Shown here: one piece after another, positions 38,115 to 48,475 of the stretch
Layout: each line of letters starts with the position of its first letter
Position numbering within the stretch: position 1 is the first letter of the stretch
NCBI GenBank assembly: GCA_013822245.1
Contig: PNKE01000014.1
Location: 62,001-126,000 of the forward strand
From: Candidatus Solibacter sp.
Lineage (GTDB): Bacteria; Acidobacteriota; Terriglobia; Bryobacterales; Bryobacteraceae
Direction: 5' to 3'
Length of the DNA stretch: 64,000 nucleotides
Notes under the pieces: generated by a model
The model's database searches: none
What the model saw: the letters and a program-made list of their open reading frames with translations, nothing else
Told to the model about the DNA's origin: nothing
Made by a program: the position numbers and the translations under genes

Positions 38115-38855
38115 TCAGGATAACAGCAGCCGCGACAGCCGATCCACGGAGGCGGCGATCCGGCGATCCAGTCCGGCCACCGGATCCGCGGCCCAGGAGA
38201 CGGCGCGCAGGGCCAGCGTGTGCTCGCCCGATGCGCCCTGAAAGACGCTCAGTTCAATCGTGCCCTCGATCGCGGACCAGAGCCAAACGAAATGGTGATC
38301 GAAGCGCCAGCCGGGCTGGAGTTCGCCAGCCGGAACATCGAGCCACCGCTCGCGTTTCAATCCGGGTTCAAACCAGTGCAGCGCCGCGTCGAAATCAAAC
38401 TGGCCCGTGGTCAGGGCGATGGCAGTCCGTTTGGTCCGGCCGTGGTAGTGAGAAAGGTACAGTTCGAGGTAGCGCAGGGCATTCGCCCAGCCTGAGGCGA
38501 CACCCGCGGCGAGTTCGTCAAACTCATACGAGGCCGGCACGCTTTCGCCGGTGACCGTCACAATAGCGCCTTCACCGGCAGCCTCGAAACCGACATCCAG
38601 CGTCCGCGCCCCAGGCGGTTCGCCGGACGTGTAGATGAGGCTCCGTCCAGGCCAGGAGCGTTCCACCCGGTAGCGCGCCGGATGTTCGAAGCCGTTGAAC
38701 TCCCAGGCCACCTCGTCGCCCGGAAGGCAACCTCCCGAGGCCCGGTCAGCGAACCAGCGGACGATGTGCCCGGGCTCGGCCCAGGCCTGCCAGGCGCGGT
38801 GCGCGGTGCCCGGAACCCTAATGGTTTGAATGATCTGCCTCGTCGCTTGCTTCAG
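38115..38855 (-). CDS. SRPBCC (AHSA1/START-like) domain protein, apparent non-ATG start
   Basis: The conserved SRPBCC beginning ([19 protein letters not shown], then [10 protein letters not shown] and [11 protein letters not shown]) extends about 38 residues upstream of the first ATG (38711). No in-frame ATG, GTG or TTG exists there before the upstream stop. A CTG at 38855 is preceded by GGGAGG with 9 nt spacing and gives 246 residues, so I propose CTG; ATC/ATT codons after GAGGCAG are alternatives. The first half is an AHSA1-like cavity domain; the second half (about 150-246) is another helix-grip-like repeat ([17 protein letters not shown]). Ligand unknown. Confidence 0.75.
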   Translation of the reverse strand: MKQATRQIIQTIRVPGTAHRAWQAWAEPGHIVRWFADRASGGCLPGDEVAWEFNGFEHPARYRVERSWPGRSLIYTSGEPPGARTLDVGFEAAGEGAIVTVTGESVPASYEFDELAAGVASGWANALRYLELYLSHYHGRTKRTAIALTTGQFDFDAALHWFEPGLKRERWLDVPAGELQPGWRFDHHFVWLWSAIEGTIELSVFQGASGEHTLALRAVSWAADPVAGLDRRIAASVDRLSRLLLS

Positions 38856-38885
38856 ACTGTTAAGCCTCCCGGTTTCAACGGTTTG

Positions 38886-38894
38886 TGCTATGCT
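38886..38894 (+). promoter_or_regulatory. Extended -10 for gyrA
   Basis: TGC followed by TATGCT (38889-38894), 16 nt before ATG 38911. No -35 match. The short leader has no ribosome site. Confidence 0.45.
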
Positions 38895-38910
38895 AACATC
38901 TTACCCGATC

Positions 38911-41538
38911 ATGTCCAATCCACAGGATCCGAATACGCCCCAAACGCCCCCAGTGCCGCCGGGCGGAGGGGTGCAATTGCCATTGGGCGACCGCCGCAAC
39001 ATCACGCCCATCAACCTTGAAGACGAGATGCGCCAGTCGTATCTCGACTACTCCATGAGTGTGATTATCGGGCGGGCGCTGCCCGACATCCGGGACGGGA
39101 TGAAGCCTGTCCATCGGCGCATTCTTTACGGCATGTCGGAGATGGGGCTGAGCCATAACCGGCCCACGCGCAAGTGCGCCAAGATCGTCGGCGAGGTGAT
39201 GGGCAAGTACCACCCGCATGGCGACAGTTCGGTGTATGACGCCCTGGTTCGAATGGCGCAGCCGTTTTCGATGCGCTACCCGCTGGTGGACGGCCAGGGC
39301 AACTTCGGTTCGATCGACGCCGATCCGCCGGCGGCGATGCGGTACACCGAAGCCCGGCTGAGCAAGATCGCCGCCGCGCTGCTCGAGGATATCGACAAGG
39401 ACACGGTCGAGTTCCGCTCCAACTACGACGACAGCGAGCAGGAGCCCACCGTCCTGCCCACGCGCATCCCCAACCTGCTGGTGAACGGCAGCGAGGGCAT
39501 CGCCGTCGGCATGGCCACGAGGATACCGCCGCATAACCTCACCGAGATCATCAACGCGGTGATCTCCCTGATCGCCGACCCGCACACGCCGCTATCCAAA
39601 ATCATGGAAATGGCGCCCGGACCGGACTTCCCCACCGGCGGCATCCTGCTCGGGCGCCAGGGCATTATCGACTACTTCACCAGGGGCCGCGGTTCGCTCA
39701 AGATCCGCGCCAAAGTGGCCACCGAGCGCATCAGCAAGGACCGCGAAGCGATCATCATCACCGAGATCCCCTACCAGGTGAACAAGGCCCGTCTGGTGGA
39801 GCAGATCGCCCAACTGGTGAACGAGAAGCGGCTGGAAGGCATCTCCGACATCCGCGACGAGAGCGACCGCGACGGCCTGCGCGTCGTCATCGAACTGAAA
39901 CGCAACGAACAGCCCGAGATCATCCTGAACAATCTCTATAAGTTCACCCAGATGCAGGTGAACTTCGGCGTCATCATGCTGTCGATCGTCAACGGCCAAC
40001 CGCGGGAGCTTGGCCTGATCGACGTCATGAAGCGCTTCATCGAGCACCGCATCGACGTGGTTCGCCGGCGCACCGAATTCCTGCTGCGCAAGGCCCGCGA
40101 ACGCGAACATCTGTTGATCGGCTTCCAGAAGGCGCTGCAGAATCTGGACGCCGTCATCGAAGCCGTCCGCGCCTCCAGGAACCCGAAGGAGGCCAAGGAA
40201 GCCCTCACCGGCCAGATGGAGTTTCCCGACAATCCGCGCTTGCAGGCGGTGGTCGGCAAGTGGGCGCCGGTGCTGGCCTTCAACGGCGAGTCCCTGTCGC
40301 GCTTCGATTTCTCCGAACGCCAGGCCCAGGCCATTATCGAACTCCAACTCCAGCGCCTCACCGGCATGGAGCAGCAGAAGATCCTCGACGAACTGGCCGA
40401 GATCCAGCGCATGATCGCCGAGTATCTCGAGATCCTCGGTTCGGAGCAGCGGCTGAAGGCCGTCATCGTCAAGGAATTGAAGGAAGTCCAGAAGGATTTC
40501 GGCGACGCCCGCCGCACCGAGATCGTCGACGACGAAGGCGAACTCACCCTGGCCGACCTGATCCCGGATGAGGACGTGGTGGTCACCGTCACCCGCGGCG
40601 GCTACCTGAAGCGCACCTCGCTTGATACCTACCGCCGCCAGACGCGCGGCGGCAAGGGCCGCATCGGCATGGTGACGCGGTCGGAAGACGTCGTCGAGCA
40701 CATGATGGTGATCAACACCCATGCTTATCTGCTGGTGTTCACCTCGCGCGGGCGGCTCTACTGGCTGAAGGTGTGGTCGATACCCGACGCCGCCGCGGCG
40801 GCCAAGGGCAAGAACATCAACGGCCTGGTGAACCTTGAAGCCGACGAGACCGTGCGCGCCTTCCAGGGCGTCAACGACTTTTCGCCAGACACGTTTGTCG
40901 TCATGGCCACCCGCAATGGCGTCATTAAGAAGTGCGACCTGTCGGTGTTTTCCAACCCGGCGGCGCGCGGCATCATCGCCATCGGGCTCAAGGATGACGA
41001 TGAGTTGATCGAAGCCCAGATTTCGAACGGCAACAACATGATCGTGCTGGCCACGCGCGAAGGCATGGCGATCAAGTTCCAGGAAACCGACGTGCGGCCG
41101 ATGGGCCGTCCGGCGGCCGGCGTCACCTCGATGAAGTTCAAGGTGAAGGGCGACTACATCGTCGGCATGGAGGTCGTCAGCGAGGACGATTACGTGCTGT
41201 CGGTGGCCGAAAATGGCTACGGAAAGCGGACCAAGGTGGCCGAATACCGGCTCCAGACCCGCGCCGGCATGGGCGTCATCAACATGAAGCTGAAGAACAA
41301 GACCGATAAGGTGCTTGGCATCCTGGCCGTGCAGGAGGAGACCGACGTCATCCTGATTACCGCCGACGGCAAGATCATCCGCACCGAATCGAGCGATATC
41401 CGCAAGACCGGGCGTTCGGCATCGGGCGTCAAGCTGGTGAGCCTGGACGCCGAGGACAAGGTGGCGGCCATCTGCAAAGTGGATGAAGCCGAAACGATCG
41501 ACGAAGAGAACCCGCAGGGCGAGCTTCCGCTGGTCTGA
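38911..41538 (+). CDS. gyrA: DNA gyrase subunit A
   Basis: ATP-dependent supercoiling subunit that cuts and rejoins DNA. 875 residues from ATG 38911 (an ATG at 38830 would add a non-conserved extension). Seen: [20 protein letters not shown], catalytic Tyr145 in [10 protein letters not shown], and the quinolone region [19 protein letters not shown] with Ser106 and Asp110 in the wild-type state (equivalent to E. coli Ser83 and Asp87), so no classical fluoroquinolone-resistance change is present. The C-terminal beta-pinwheel carries the GyrA box as QTRGGKG. A proline-rich N-terminal tail (about 30 residues) precedes the core. gyrB is not in the window. Confidence 0.98.
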   Translation: MSNPQDPNTPQTPPVPPGGGVQLPLGDRRNITPINLEDEMRQSYLDYSMSVIIGRALPDIRDGMKPVHRRILYGMSEMGLSHNRPTRKCAKIVGEVMGKYHPHGDSSVYDALVRMAQPFSMRYPLVDGQGNFGSIDADPPAAMRYTEARLSKIAAALLEDIDKDTVEFRSNYDDSEQEPTVLPTRIPNLLVNGSEGIAVGMATRIPPHNLTEIINAVISLIADPHTPLSKIMEMAPGPDFPTGGILLGRQGIIDYFTRGRGSLKIRAKVATERISKDREAIIITEIPYQVNKARLVEQIAQLVNEKRLEGISDIRDESDRDGLRVVIELKRNEQPEIILNNLYKFTQMQVNFGVIMLSIVNGQPRELGLIDVMKRFIEHRIDVVRRRTEFLLRKAREREHLLIGFQKALQNLDAVIEAVRASRNPKEAKEALTGQMEFPDNPRLQAVVGKWAPVLAFNGESLSRFDFSERQAQAIIELQLQRLTGMEQQKILDELAEIQRMIAEYLEILGSEQRLKAVIVKELKEVQKDFGDARRTEIVDDEGELTLADLIPDEDVVVTVTRGGYLKRTSLDTYRRQTRGGKGRIGMVTRSEDVVEHMMVINTHAYLLVFTSRGRLYWLKVWSIPDAAAAAKGKNINGLVNLEADETVRAFQGVNDFSPDTFVVMATRNGVIKKCDLSVFSNPAARGIIAIGLKDDDELIEAQISNGNNMIVLATREGMAIKFQETDVRPMGRPAAGVTSMKFKVKGDYIVGMEVVSEDDYVLSVAENGYGKRTKVAEYRLQTRAGMGVINMKLKNKTDKVLGILAVQEETDVILITADGKIIRTESSDIRKTGRSASGVKLVSLDAEDKVAAICKVDEAETIDEENPQGELPLV

Positions 41539-41562
41539 TCCGCCAATCAGGTTGAACGCCAT

Positions 41563-41600
41563 GGGCGCCTGGTTTCGAGCCGGGCGCCCGTTCTTTATTC
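41563..41600 (+). terminator. Rho-independent terminator of gyrA
   Basis: GGGCGCCTGG (41563-41572) pairs with CCGGGCGCCC (41580-41589), a 10-bp stem with one G-U pair and a 7-nt loop, followed by GTTCTTTATTC. It begins 25 nt after the gyrA stop. It is the best terminator in the window. Confidence 0.8.
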
Positions 41601-41678
41601 ACAAACTGTCTCCAATTGTTGACCGAGAGTTCATCGGGCTGTAACGCTGGCCTGTTTTCCTGGTAGGCGAACCTGATC

Positions 41679-44435
41679 ATGCCTACCACAAGACCTCTGG
41701 TGCTAATCCTCGTCTGCTTTTCGCTTGCCTGCTTTGCCTTCGCCCAATCCGCCGGACAGAGCGGCGTTGTCGCGGGCGATGTCATGGATTCGGCTTCGGG
41801 CAAGCCGGTCGCCGGAGCGGTTGTCGGCGCCGGAGGCATCCAGACGAAGACAAGCGAATTTGGAAAGTTCGAGATGCGGATCGCGCCCGGCACTTACGCC
41901 CTGAAGCTGGAAGCGCTGAACTACATGCCTTCGACCGTGGAAGGAGTCGTTGTCCGGCCTGGAGAGACGACGCCGGTGACGACGCTGCTGGTCCTATCCG
42001 GCAGTGTGACCACCGTTGAAGTGAACGCCAGCGTTGCGCCCGTGCTGGCCACGGCGGAATCGATGCTCGAGGAACGCAAGCTGTCGGCGGTGGTCAGCGA
42101 CGGGCTTTCATCGGAGGAGATCCGGCAGGCGGTGGCATCGGATGCGGCGGGGGTGCTGCAGAAGGTGACCGGCGTTTCGGTGGTGGACTCCGGATTCGTC
42201 TTCGTGCGCGGACTCGGCGAGCGCTATTCGTCGACGATGTTGGACGGCGCGGTGATTCCGACGACCGAGCCGGAAAAGAGGGTCGTGCCGCTCGACCTGT
42301 TCCCGGCCAGGCTGATCGACAGCATCAAGGTGATCAAGAGCTACTCGCCCAACCTGCCGGGCGAGTTCTCCGGCGGCGTGGTCCAGTTGGCGACCGTCGA
42401 TTTCCCTGCCGAGAAGGTGTTGAAGTTCTCCGCCAGCACCGGGTTCAACACCGCCACCACGTTCAAGCGGATGCTCTCCTATCCGGGCGGCAGCCGCGAC
42501 GTGTTTGGCTTCGACAGCGGCTCGCGGTCTCTGCCCGGCGCCATCCCGACCGGCCAGCGCATCATCCAGGGCAGGTTCACGCCGGCCCAGTTGCAGGCGT
42601 TCGGCCGGTCGTTCTCGAACAACTGGGAGCCCGCCCCCATCTCCAGCATGAGGCCCGAACAAAGCTACTCGGTGGTGGGCGGCAACACGTTCGGCCGGAT
42701 CGGCCTGGTCGGCGCGCTGACGTTCTCAAACCGGCCGCAGAACCAGTTCGAGGTCCAGCGCTTCATCCGGCAGGGCAGCCAGGGCCCGCTGATTTTCACC
42801 GACTACGACCGCTTTGACAGCGGCACGGAGTCGGCCCGCCTTGGCGGTGTGCTGAACCTGGCCGTCAAGCTCACGAACAATCACAAGATCGTTTTCCGCA
42901 ACACGCTCACCCGCGATTCGGATAAGGAAGCGCGCGAGTTCCAGGGCTACGACGGATCCAACGACAGCACGCTGTTTTCGCAGCGCCTGCGCTGGGTCGA
43001 ACGCGGCCTGCTTTCCAATAGCGTGGAAGGCGTTCATGTCTTCGCCGGACTCGGCAACAGCCAGATCCGCTGGCAGTTCACCACCTCATCGTCGAGCCGC
43101 AACGAGCCGGATATGCGCGAGGTGATCCGCGGCCAACTCGACGACGGCCGGTTCATTTACGCCGGGCTGTCGTCCTCCGGCCAGCGGTTTTTCACCGATT
43201 TGACCGACCGCATCTACGAGCCCCAGTTCGAGTTCTCCAAGCCCTTCTTCAAGGGCGCGCTCACCGGTATGTTCACCGCCGGCTTCCGCGGCACCTTCCG
43301 CGAGCGCGACTTCCAGGCCCGCCGGTTCCGCTTCATCCCGCAGCGGTCGTCCACGCTGCCGCTGTTCGCTCCTTCAAACCAGCTGTTCGCTGAGTCCAAC
43401 ATCCGCCCCGACGGCTTCCAGCTCAACGAGTTCACCCGCGCCACCGACCGCTACGACGCAACGATGGACATCTACGCCGGCTTCGCCATGGTGGATTTCA
43501 ACATTGGTCCACGCTGGCGCTTCATCACCGGCGTCCGCGTCGAGGACGCCTCGATCCTGGTGAACACGCTCGACCCGCTGGTGCCCAACGCCAAGGCCCA
43601 GACAGCTTCGCTCGTCAACCGCGATCCCATGCCCTCGGCCACGGTGATCTACGCTCTGACGCCGCGCCAGAACCTTCGCGCCAGCTACTCGAAGACAGTC
43701 TCCCGCCCCGACTTCCGCGAGCTGTCGCCGTTTGACTTCAACAACGTCTACGGCGGCTTCGTCACCCAGGGCAACCCGAATCTGCTGCGGGCCAACATCA
43801 ACAACGCCGATGTCCGGTGGGAGTGGTTCTTCGGCGGTAATCAACTGTTCGCCGCCAGCTTCTTCAAGAAGGATTTCACCAACCCGATCGAGGTCACCAT
43901 TCTGCCCTCGAACGATCTCCGGCAGACTTTCGTCAACGCCAAGGGCGCCAATAATACCGGCGTCGAGTTCGAGTCCCGCACCCAGTTGCGCAAACTGCAT
44001 CACCGGCTCAGCGAGTTCGGCGTTACCGCCAACTTCACCTACGTCGATTCCGACATCCAGATCCGCGACACCGACGCCACGCTGCTGACCTCATCCAACC
44101 GTCCGCTGCTCGGCCAGTCGCGCTACATCTTCAACATCATCAGCGAGTGGCGGCGTCCCAGGTGGCGCTCCGACGCCCACTTCGACGTCAACTTCGTCGG
44201 CCGCCGCATCTCCGACGTCGGCACCTTTGGCGTGCCCGACATCTACCAGGAAGCGATCACGTCTCTCGACTTCAGCTACCAGTATTCGCTGACTGAATCA
44301 GGCAGGTACACCGTCAAGTTCACCGCTGAGAACCTTGCCGACAATCACTACCACTGGACGCAGGGTCCGTTCACTCAGCGCAGTTTCCGTCTGGGCCGCA
44401 CCTTTTCGGGCGGTCTTACCGTGTCCATCTTCTAA
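41679..44435 (+). CDS. TonB-dependent outer-membrane receptor with N-terminal carboxypeptidase-regulatory-like domain
   Basis: The 918-residue protein has a signal peptide (LVLILVCFSLACFAFAQ), a CarboxypepD_reg-like domain (residues about 30-110: VVAGDVMDSASGKPVAGAVV, YALKLEALNYMPS), a plug domain (SDAAGVLQKVTGVSVVDSG, FVRGLGERYSSTMLDG, PGEFSGGVVQLATV) and a 22-strand type barrel ending TFSGGLTVSIF with a terminal aromatic residue, as expected for BAM recognition. It imports an unknown substrate using TonB-ExbBD energy. The closely following beta-helix protein gene (39 nt) is probably its surface partner. Substrate not deducible. Confidence 0.94.
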   Translation: MPTTRPLVLILVCFSLACFAFAQSAGQSGVVAGDVMDSASGKPVAGAVVGAGGIQTKTSEFGKFEMRIAPGTYALKLEALNYMPSTVEGVVVRPGETTPVTTLLVLSGSVTTVEVNASVAPVLATAESMLEERKLSAVVSDGLSSEEIRQAVASDAAGVLQKVTGVSVVDSGFVFVRGLGERYSSTMLDGAVIPTTEPEKRVVPLDLFPARLIDSIKVIKSYSPNLPGEFSGGVVQLATVDFPAEKVLKFSASTGFNTATTFKRMLSYPGGSRDVFGFDSGSRSLPGAIPTGQRIIQGRFTPAQLQAFGRSFSNNWEPAPISSMRPEQSYSVVGGNTFGRIGLVGALTFSNRPQNQFEVQRFIRQGSQGPLIFTDYDRFDSGTESARLGGVLNLAVKLTNNHKIVFRNTLTRDSDKEAREFQGYDGSNDSTLFSQRLRWVERGLLSNSVEGVHVFAGLGNSQIRWQFTTSSSSRNEPDMREVIRGQLDDGRFIYAGLSSSGQRFFTDLTDRIYEPQFEFSKPFFKGALTGMFTAGFRGTFRERDFQARRFRFIPQRSSTLPLFAPSNQLFAESNIRPDGFQLNEFTRATDRYDATMDIYAGFAMVDFNIGPRWRFITGVRVEDASILVNTLDPLVPNAKAQTASLVNRDPMPSATVIYALTPRQNLRASYSKTVSRPDFRELSPFDFNNVYGGFVTQGNPNLLRANINNADVRWEWFFGGNQLFAASFFKKDFTNPIEVTILPSNDLRQTFVNAKGANNTGVEFESRTQLRKLHHRLSEFGVTANFTYVDSDIQIRDTDATLLTSSNRPLLGQSRYIFNIISEWRRPRWRSDAHFDVNFVGRRISDVGTFGVPDIYQEAITSLDFSYQYSLTESGRYTVKFTAENLADNHYHWTQGPFTQRSFRLGRTFSGGLTVSIF

Positions 44436-44474
44436 CGGCTGATCGAAAACCTGAAACAACACAACAGGAGAATC

Positions 44475-46271
44475 ATGTTCAGAAAGACTCTATCCCTGGC
44501 AGTGGCGCTCTGCGGTCTCGCTGGCGCCCTCAACGCCGCTCCTCCGCTGCGGACCGCCCCGGCGTCCAGCGTCCAACGCGCGGCGGCCCTCGACATCAAG
44601 GAAACCGGCATCGCCGCCTGGATCTGGACCGACAGGATCTGGTACGGCATCGGCGAATCGGCCACGCTGCGCTGGACCGTCAAGACCGATGGCGAAACCG
44701 GCCCCTACACGATGGCCATCTACCGCCAGAACAACCAGACCGGCGTGAAGACCTACTTCCCTGGCAATTCCACCACGCCCACCGACCTGACCGGCAACCC
44801 CGTGGGCCAGTTCCAGGCCTATGAACTCGGCGACACCGAAAAGGGCGTCCTGCTCGGCGAAGGCGGTCTGGCCGGCGGCGCCGCCACCATGCCCGACGAG
44901 CCGGGCATGCACAGCTTCGTGGTCGAATTCCGCACCGCCGACGGCAACCGCATCCTGAAGACCTGCTACATGAAGGTGGCCATCATCACCGATTTCGTCG
45001 ACATCACCGGCAACATTGAAGAGGACGTGACCTGGCGCAACACCAAGCTCTACCGGCTCAACGGCGTCACCTATGTCCGCAACAACGCCACCCTCACCAT
45101 CGAGCCAGGCACCGTCATCATCGGACAGCCCGGCTCCGAGCCGCCGTCGGTCCTGGTCATCACGAGAAACGGCAGGCTCATGGCCGAGGGCACCGTCAGC
45201 CGGCCCATCATCATGACCTCCGCGCTGCCTCTCGGCCAGCGCACCCGCGGCGACTGGGGCGGGCTCCTGATCCTGGGCAAGGCTCCGGTCAACGTCGGCG
45301 CCGGCGCCGCCGGCAAGGACAACCAGACGGGCGAGTTCTATGTGGAAGGATTGCCCGCCGGTGTCGATACCAAGTATGGCGGCGGCGACCCCGAGCACGA
45401 CTGCGGCTCCCTGCGCTATGTCCGTGTTGAATTCGCCGGCTCCAACTTCGCCCCGAACAATGAATCAAATTCATTCACCTGGAGCGGCTGCGGGACCAGG
45501 ACAAAGGCCGAATTCCTTCAGGCCTCCTACGGCCTCGACGACTCGTTCGAATGGTTCGGCGGCACAATGAACGCCAAGTACCTGATCGGCGGCCTCGGCG
45601 CCGACGACTATGTCGACTTCCAGCTCGGCTACACCGGCAAGATCCAGTACGGCATCTTCTACCAGGACAAGGACTCCACCGGCAACCGCGGCATCGAAGG
45701 CGACAACAGCGAATACGACCAGGGCGCCTCTCCGCAATCCAAGCCCGAAATGTACAACCTCACCTTCATCGGCTCCGGCGTCCCCGGCTTCGACGAAGCC
45801 AACGCGCCTGGCATCTACCTGCGCCGCGGCGCCGGCGCGCACCTCCACAACATGCTCGTCACCCGTTTCTTCAGCACCGGCGTCCATGTGGATGGCTCAT
45901 CCACCCAGGCCCAGATCGACAACGGCAAACTGACCATGAACGGCGTCCTGTTGTGGAACAACAACATCGGATCAGGCGTTGGAGACACCCTGGCATCGCA
46001 GGTTCACTCCGGCACGCTCACCTTCGCCCAGGGAACCCGCGGCAACGGCAGGAACTTCCTCGTCGCCGACCCGAAGATGCGCCGGCCGTTCGAGTTCAAC
46101 GATCCCGACTGGCGCCCGCTGCCCGATTCCCCGGTCTTCCGGGCCAATTGGGTCCAGGCCCCTGATAACGGGTTCTTCGACCAGACCGCCCGTTTCGCCG
46201 GCGGCGCCGGTGATACGGCCTGGTGGCAGGAGTGGACTTTCTTCGTCACCGAACAGGCGATGAAGCAGTAA
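44475..46271 (+). CDS. Secreted parallel beta-helix-like protein partnered with the TonB receptor
   Basis: The 598-residue protein has a signal peptide (FRKTLSLAVALCGLAGALNA), an N-terminal beta domain (to about 170) and a long region with beta-helix features: YVRNNATLTIEPGTVIIGQ, GRLMAEGTVSRPIIMTSALP, WGGLLILGKAPVN, LRYVRVEFAGSNF and GTMNAKYLIGGLGADDYVDFQLGYTG, the last split over the middle. Similar proteins sit next to TonB receptors in several phyla; the family has no assigned function. AGGAG lies upstream of the ATG. Probably a surface-exposed or periplasmic binding partner. Cysteine pairs in the middle region may form disulfides. Confidence 0.78.
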   Translation: MFRKTLSLAVALCGLAGALNAAPPLRTAPASSVQRAAALDIKETGIAAWIWTDRIWYGIGESATLRWTVKTDGETGPYTMAIYRQNNQTGVKTYFPGNSTTPTDLTGNPVGQFQAYELGDTEKGVLLGEGGLAGGAATMPDEPGMHSFVVEFRTADGNRILKTCYMKVAIITDFVDITGNIEEDVTWRNTKLYRLNGVTYVRNNATLTIEPGTVIIGQPGSEPPSVLVITRNGRLMAEGTVSRPIIMTSALPLGQRTRGDWGGLLILGKAPVNVGAGAAGKDNQTGEFYVEGLPAGVDTKYGGGDPEHDCGSLRYVRVEFAGSNFAPNNESNSFTWSGCGTRTKAEFLQASYGLDDSFEWFGGTMNAKYLIGGLGADDYVDFQLGYTGKIQYGIFYQDKDSTGNRGIEGDNSEYDQGASPQSKPEMYNLTFIGSGVPGFDEANAPGIYLRRGAGAHLHNMLVTRFFSTGVHVDGSSTQAQIDNGKLTMNGVLLWNNNIGSGVGDTLASQVHSGTLTFAQGTRGNGRNFLVADPKMRRPFEFNDPDWRPLPDSPVFRANWVQAPDNGFFDQTARFAGGAGDTAWWQEWTFFVTEQAMKQ

Positions 46272-46418
46272 GCCGGCACATCATTCCGTCATAGCTGCCG
46301 GCTGTGGCGCCGGGGACGATGCTGACCCGCCAAAGCGGGCCGCGCATGCCTCCGGCGCCTCTTTTCTTTGCTGTCCCGGTGCGCCCAAACCGGACTCGGG
46401 CGCATCTATCAATTGCAT

Positions 46419-47069
46419 ATGTTCGACAACCTTGCTCCGATCCTCTTCGCCGGCATGATCCTCGTGGCCTCGCACGCCACCGGCGCGCCTTTTCCCGATC
46501 CGAAGTCCGACGAAGCCAAAGCGCCTCAGAAGACGATCAGGAAGGCCGTTCTCGCCGGCGGCTGCTTCTGGTGTACGGAGGTCGTCTTTGAACACATCGA
46601 AGGCGTCGTCGATGTCGTCTCCGGCTACTCGGGCGGGACGAAGGAGACTGCCGATTACGAAACCGTCAGCACGGGCCGCACCGCCCACGCCGAGGCCATC
46701 GAGATCACCTACGATGCGTCAAAAATCACCTACGGCCAGTTGCTCAAGGTCTTCTTCGAGATCGCCCACGATCCCACCACGCTCAACCGCCAGGGCCCGG
46801 ATGCCGGCCCGCATTACCGCTCGGCCATCTTCGCCATGAACGCCGGGCAGAAGCAGATCGCCAGGGACTATATCGCTCAGTTGGGTATGGCAAAGGTGTT
46901 TCGTAACAAAATCGTCACCGACCTGACGGATTTCAAGGCCTTCTACATCGCCGAAGGCTACCACCAGAACTACTGCCGTCGGAACCCGGCGAACCCCTAC
47001 ATCATGTACAACGCCCAGCCGAAGGTGGAGAAGTTGAAGAAGTCGAGGCCGGAGATGCTCAAAAAGTAA
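46419..47069 (+). CDS. msrA: Peptide methionine sulfoxide reductase A, exported form
   Basis: Reduces S-methionine sulfoxide in proteins. GCFWC at residues 48-52 holds the catalytic Cys49. Other family blocks: VVSGYSGGTKETADYETVS, HAEAIEITYD, FFEIAHDPTTLNRQGPD and YHQNYCRRNPANPY with a recycling cysteine. ATG 46419 yields 216 residues with a hydrophobic leader (APILFAGMILVASHATGAPF), so the enzyme probably acts in the periplasm; the longer reading is unlikely. No msrB is adjacent. Confidence 0.94.
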   Translation: MFDNLAPILFAGMILVASHATGAPFPDPKSDEAKAPQKTIRKAVLAGGCFWCTEVVFEHIEGVVDVVSGYSGGTKETADYETVSTGRTAHAEAIEITYDASKITYGQLLKVFFEIAHDPTTLNRQGPDAGPHYRSAIFAMNAGQKQIARDYIAQLGMAKVFRNKIVTDLTDFKAFYIAEGYHQNYCRRNPANPYIMYNAQPKVEKLKKSRPEMLKK

Positions 47070-47250
47070 GCCCGGCCCCTCAGCCGATCCGTAAACCCCT
47101 CAGAACGGCCAGTTCGATGGCCTGTGCCGGGGCGTGGATGTGGCCGCGGAATCGTCCTCGATCAACATCGAGCGATCGCGCGGCGCTCGCATCCCGTTTC
47201 CGGCGGATTCACTCGCGCCTTCGTGATAGGATGCCTCTTTGCAGGCTGCC

Positions 47251-48447
47251 ATGTCTTTAACATCCCTACAGCAGGAGCGCGCCTTCGCGGCGCTGGATTC
47301 CTTCTCCATCGAACTGCCATCGTGGGGTTTCGCCAACACCGGCACGCGGTTTGGCAAGTTCATCCAGGCCGGCGCGGCCACCACGGCGCCGGAGAAGATC
47401 GCCGACGCCGGCCAGGTCCATCGCTTCACCGGATGCTGCCCCACGGTGGCCATGCACGTCCTGTGGGACTTTCCCGGCGGAGTCGGCGATGTCCCGGCCG
47501 TCCTGGCCGCGGCCACCCAAGCCGGCGTCCGAATCGGCGCCATCAATCCCAACGTCTTCCAGGACCAGCAGTACAAGCACGGTTCGCTCGGCAATCCCGA
47601 CCCCGCGGTCCGAGCCATGGCGCTGCATCATATCCTCGATTGCGTCGAGATCCAGAAGCAGACCGGATCGCGCGATCTCTCGCTGTGGTTCGCCGACGGC
47701 ACGAATTTCCCCGGCTCCGGCTCGGTCCGCTCGCGCAAGCGATGGTTCCAGCAGGGGCTTGCCAAGGTCCACGAGGCGCTGCCCGAGAAGGCGCGCATGC
47801 TGGTTGAATACAAGCCCTTCGAGCCAGCCTTCTACGCCACCGACATCGCCGACTGGGGCATGGCCTACCTGATGGCGAAATCGTCGGGCGGCAAGGCGCG
47901 CGTGCTCGTCGATACCGGCCACCACTACCAGGCTCAGAACATCGAGCAGATCGTCGCCTGGCTGCTGGATGAGGACATGCTCGGCGGCTTCCACTTCAAC
48001 GACCGCCGCTATGCCGACGACGACCTGACGCTCGGCTCCATTGATCCCTATCAGGTCTTCCGCATCTTCCACGAGATCCGCCACTGGGAGTGGGAGAATC
48101 AACGCCGGGCCGACATCGCCTACATGGTGGATCAAAGTCACAACCTGAAGAACAAGATCGAAGAGATGATCCAGACGGCGATGACGGCTCAGGAACTCTA
48201 CCTGAAGGCCGCGCTGGTGGACCACGAAGCGCTGGCCGCGGCCCAGGCCAACTCGGAGATCGTGGATGCCGAAGAGTGCCTGCGCGCGGCATTCTTCACC
48301 GATGTCCGGCCCGTGCTGCGCCAGTGGCGGCAGGCGTTGGGACTGGCTCCGGAGCCGTTGAAGGCGTTCAGAGCCTGCGGGTATCTGGAGCGGGCGGCCA
48401 TGGAGCGCGGGCCGAAAAACCTCGGCGCCGTGTCGAGCTACGCCTGA
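47251..48447 (+). CDS. rhaI: L-rhamnose isomerase (RhaI, Pseudomonas stutzeri type)
   Basis: Isomerises L-rhamnose and related aldoses to ketoses (L-rhamnulose). The 398-residue TIM barrel shows SFSIELPSWGFANTGTRFG at the N-terminus, HVLWDFPGG, GAINPNVFQDQQYKHGSLGNPD split over the active-site loop, ADGTNFPGSGSVRSRKRWF, LVEYKPFEPAFY (metal Glu), LVDTGHHYQAQNIEQIV and FHFNDRRYADDDLTLGSIDP. This matches the P. stutzeri type rather than E. coli RhaA. ATG 47251 is chosen; a TTG at 47239, 6 nt after TAGGAT, is an alternative. It is followed by the NCS1-like transporter. Confidence 0.9.
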   Translation: MSLTSLQQERAFAALDSFSIELPSWGFANTGTRFGKFIQAGAATTAPEKIADAGQVHRFTGCCPTVAMHVLWDFPGGVGDVPAVLAAATQAGVRIGAINPNVFQDQQYKHGSLGNPDPAVRAMALHHILDCVEIQKQTGSRDLSLWFADGTNFPGSGSVRSRKRWFQQGLAKVHEALPEKARMLVEYKPFEPAFYATDIADWGMAYLMAKSSGGKARVLVDTGHHYQAQNIEQIVAWLLDEDMLGGFHFNDRRYADDDLTLGSIDPYQVFRIFHEIRHWEWENQRRADIAYMVDQSHNLKNKIEEMIQTAMTAQELYLKAALVDHEALAAAQANSEIVDAEECLRAAFFTDVRPVLRQWRQALGLAPEPLKAFRACGYLERAAMERGPKNLGAVSSYA

Positions 48448-48475
48448 CGGGACGGGTTGATTCGGAGGTAGAACC

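Noticed and set aside
39592-41562. A 656-codon minus-strand frame opposite gyrA
   Set aside because: Pure antisense of a highly conserved gene; composition (His, Asp, Leu, Val runs) is that of a reverse-complement shadow.
46272-46303. AGCCGGC/GCCGGCT inverted repeat after the beta-helix gene as a terminator
   Set aside because: Stem of 7 bp with a loop of about 19 nt and no T-run; too weak to call.
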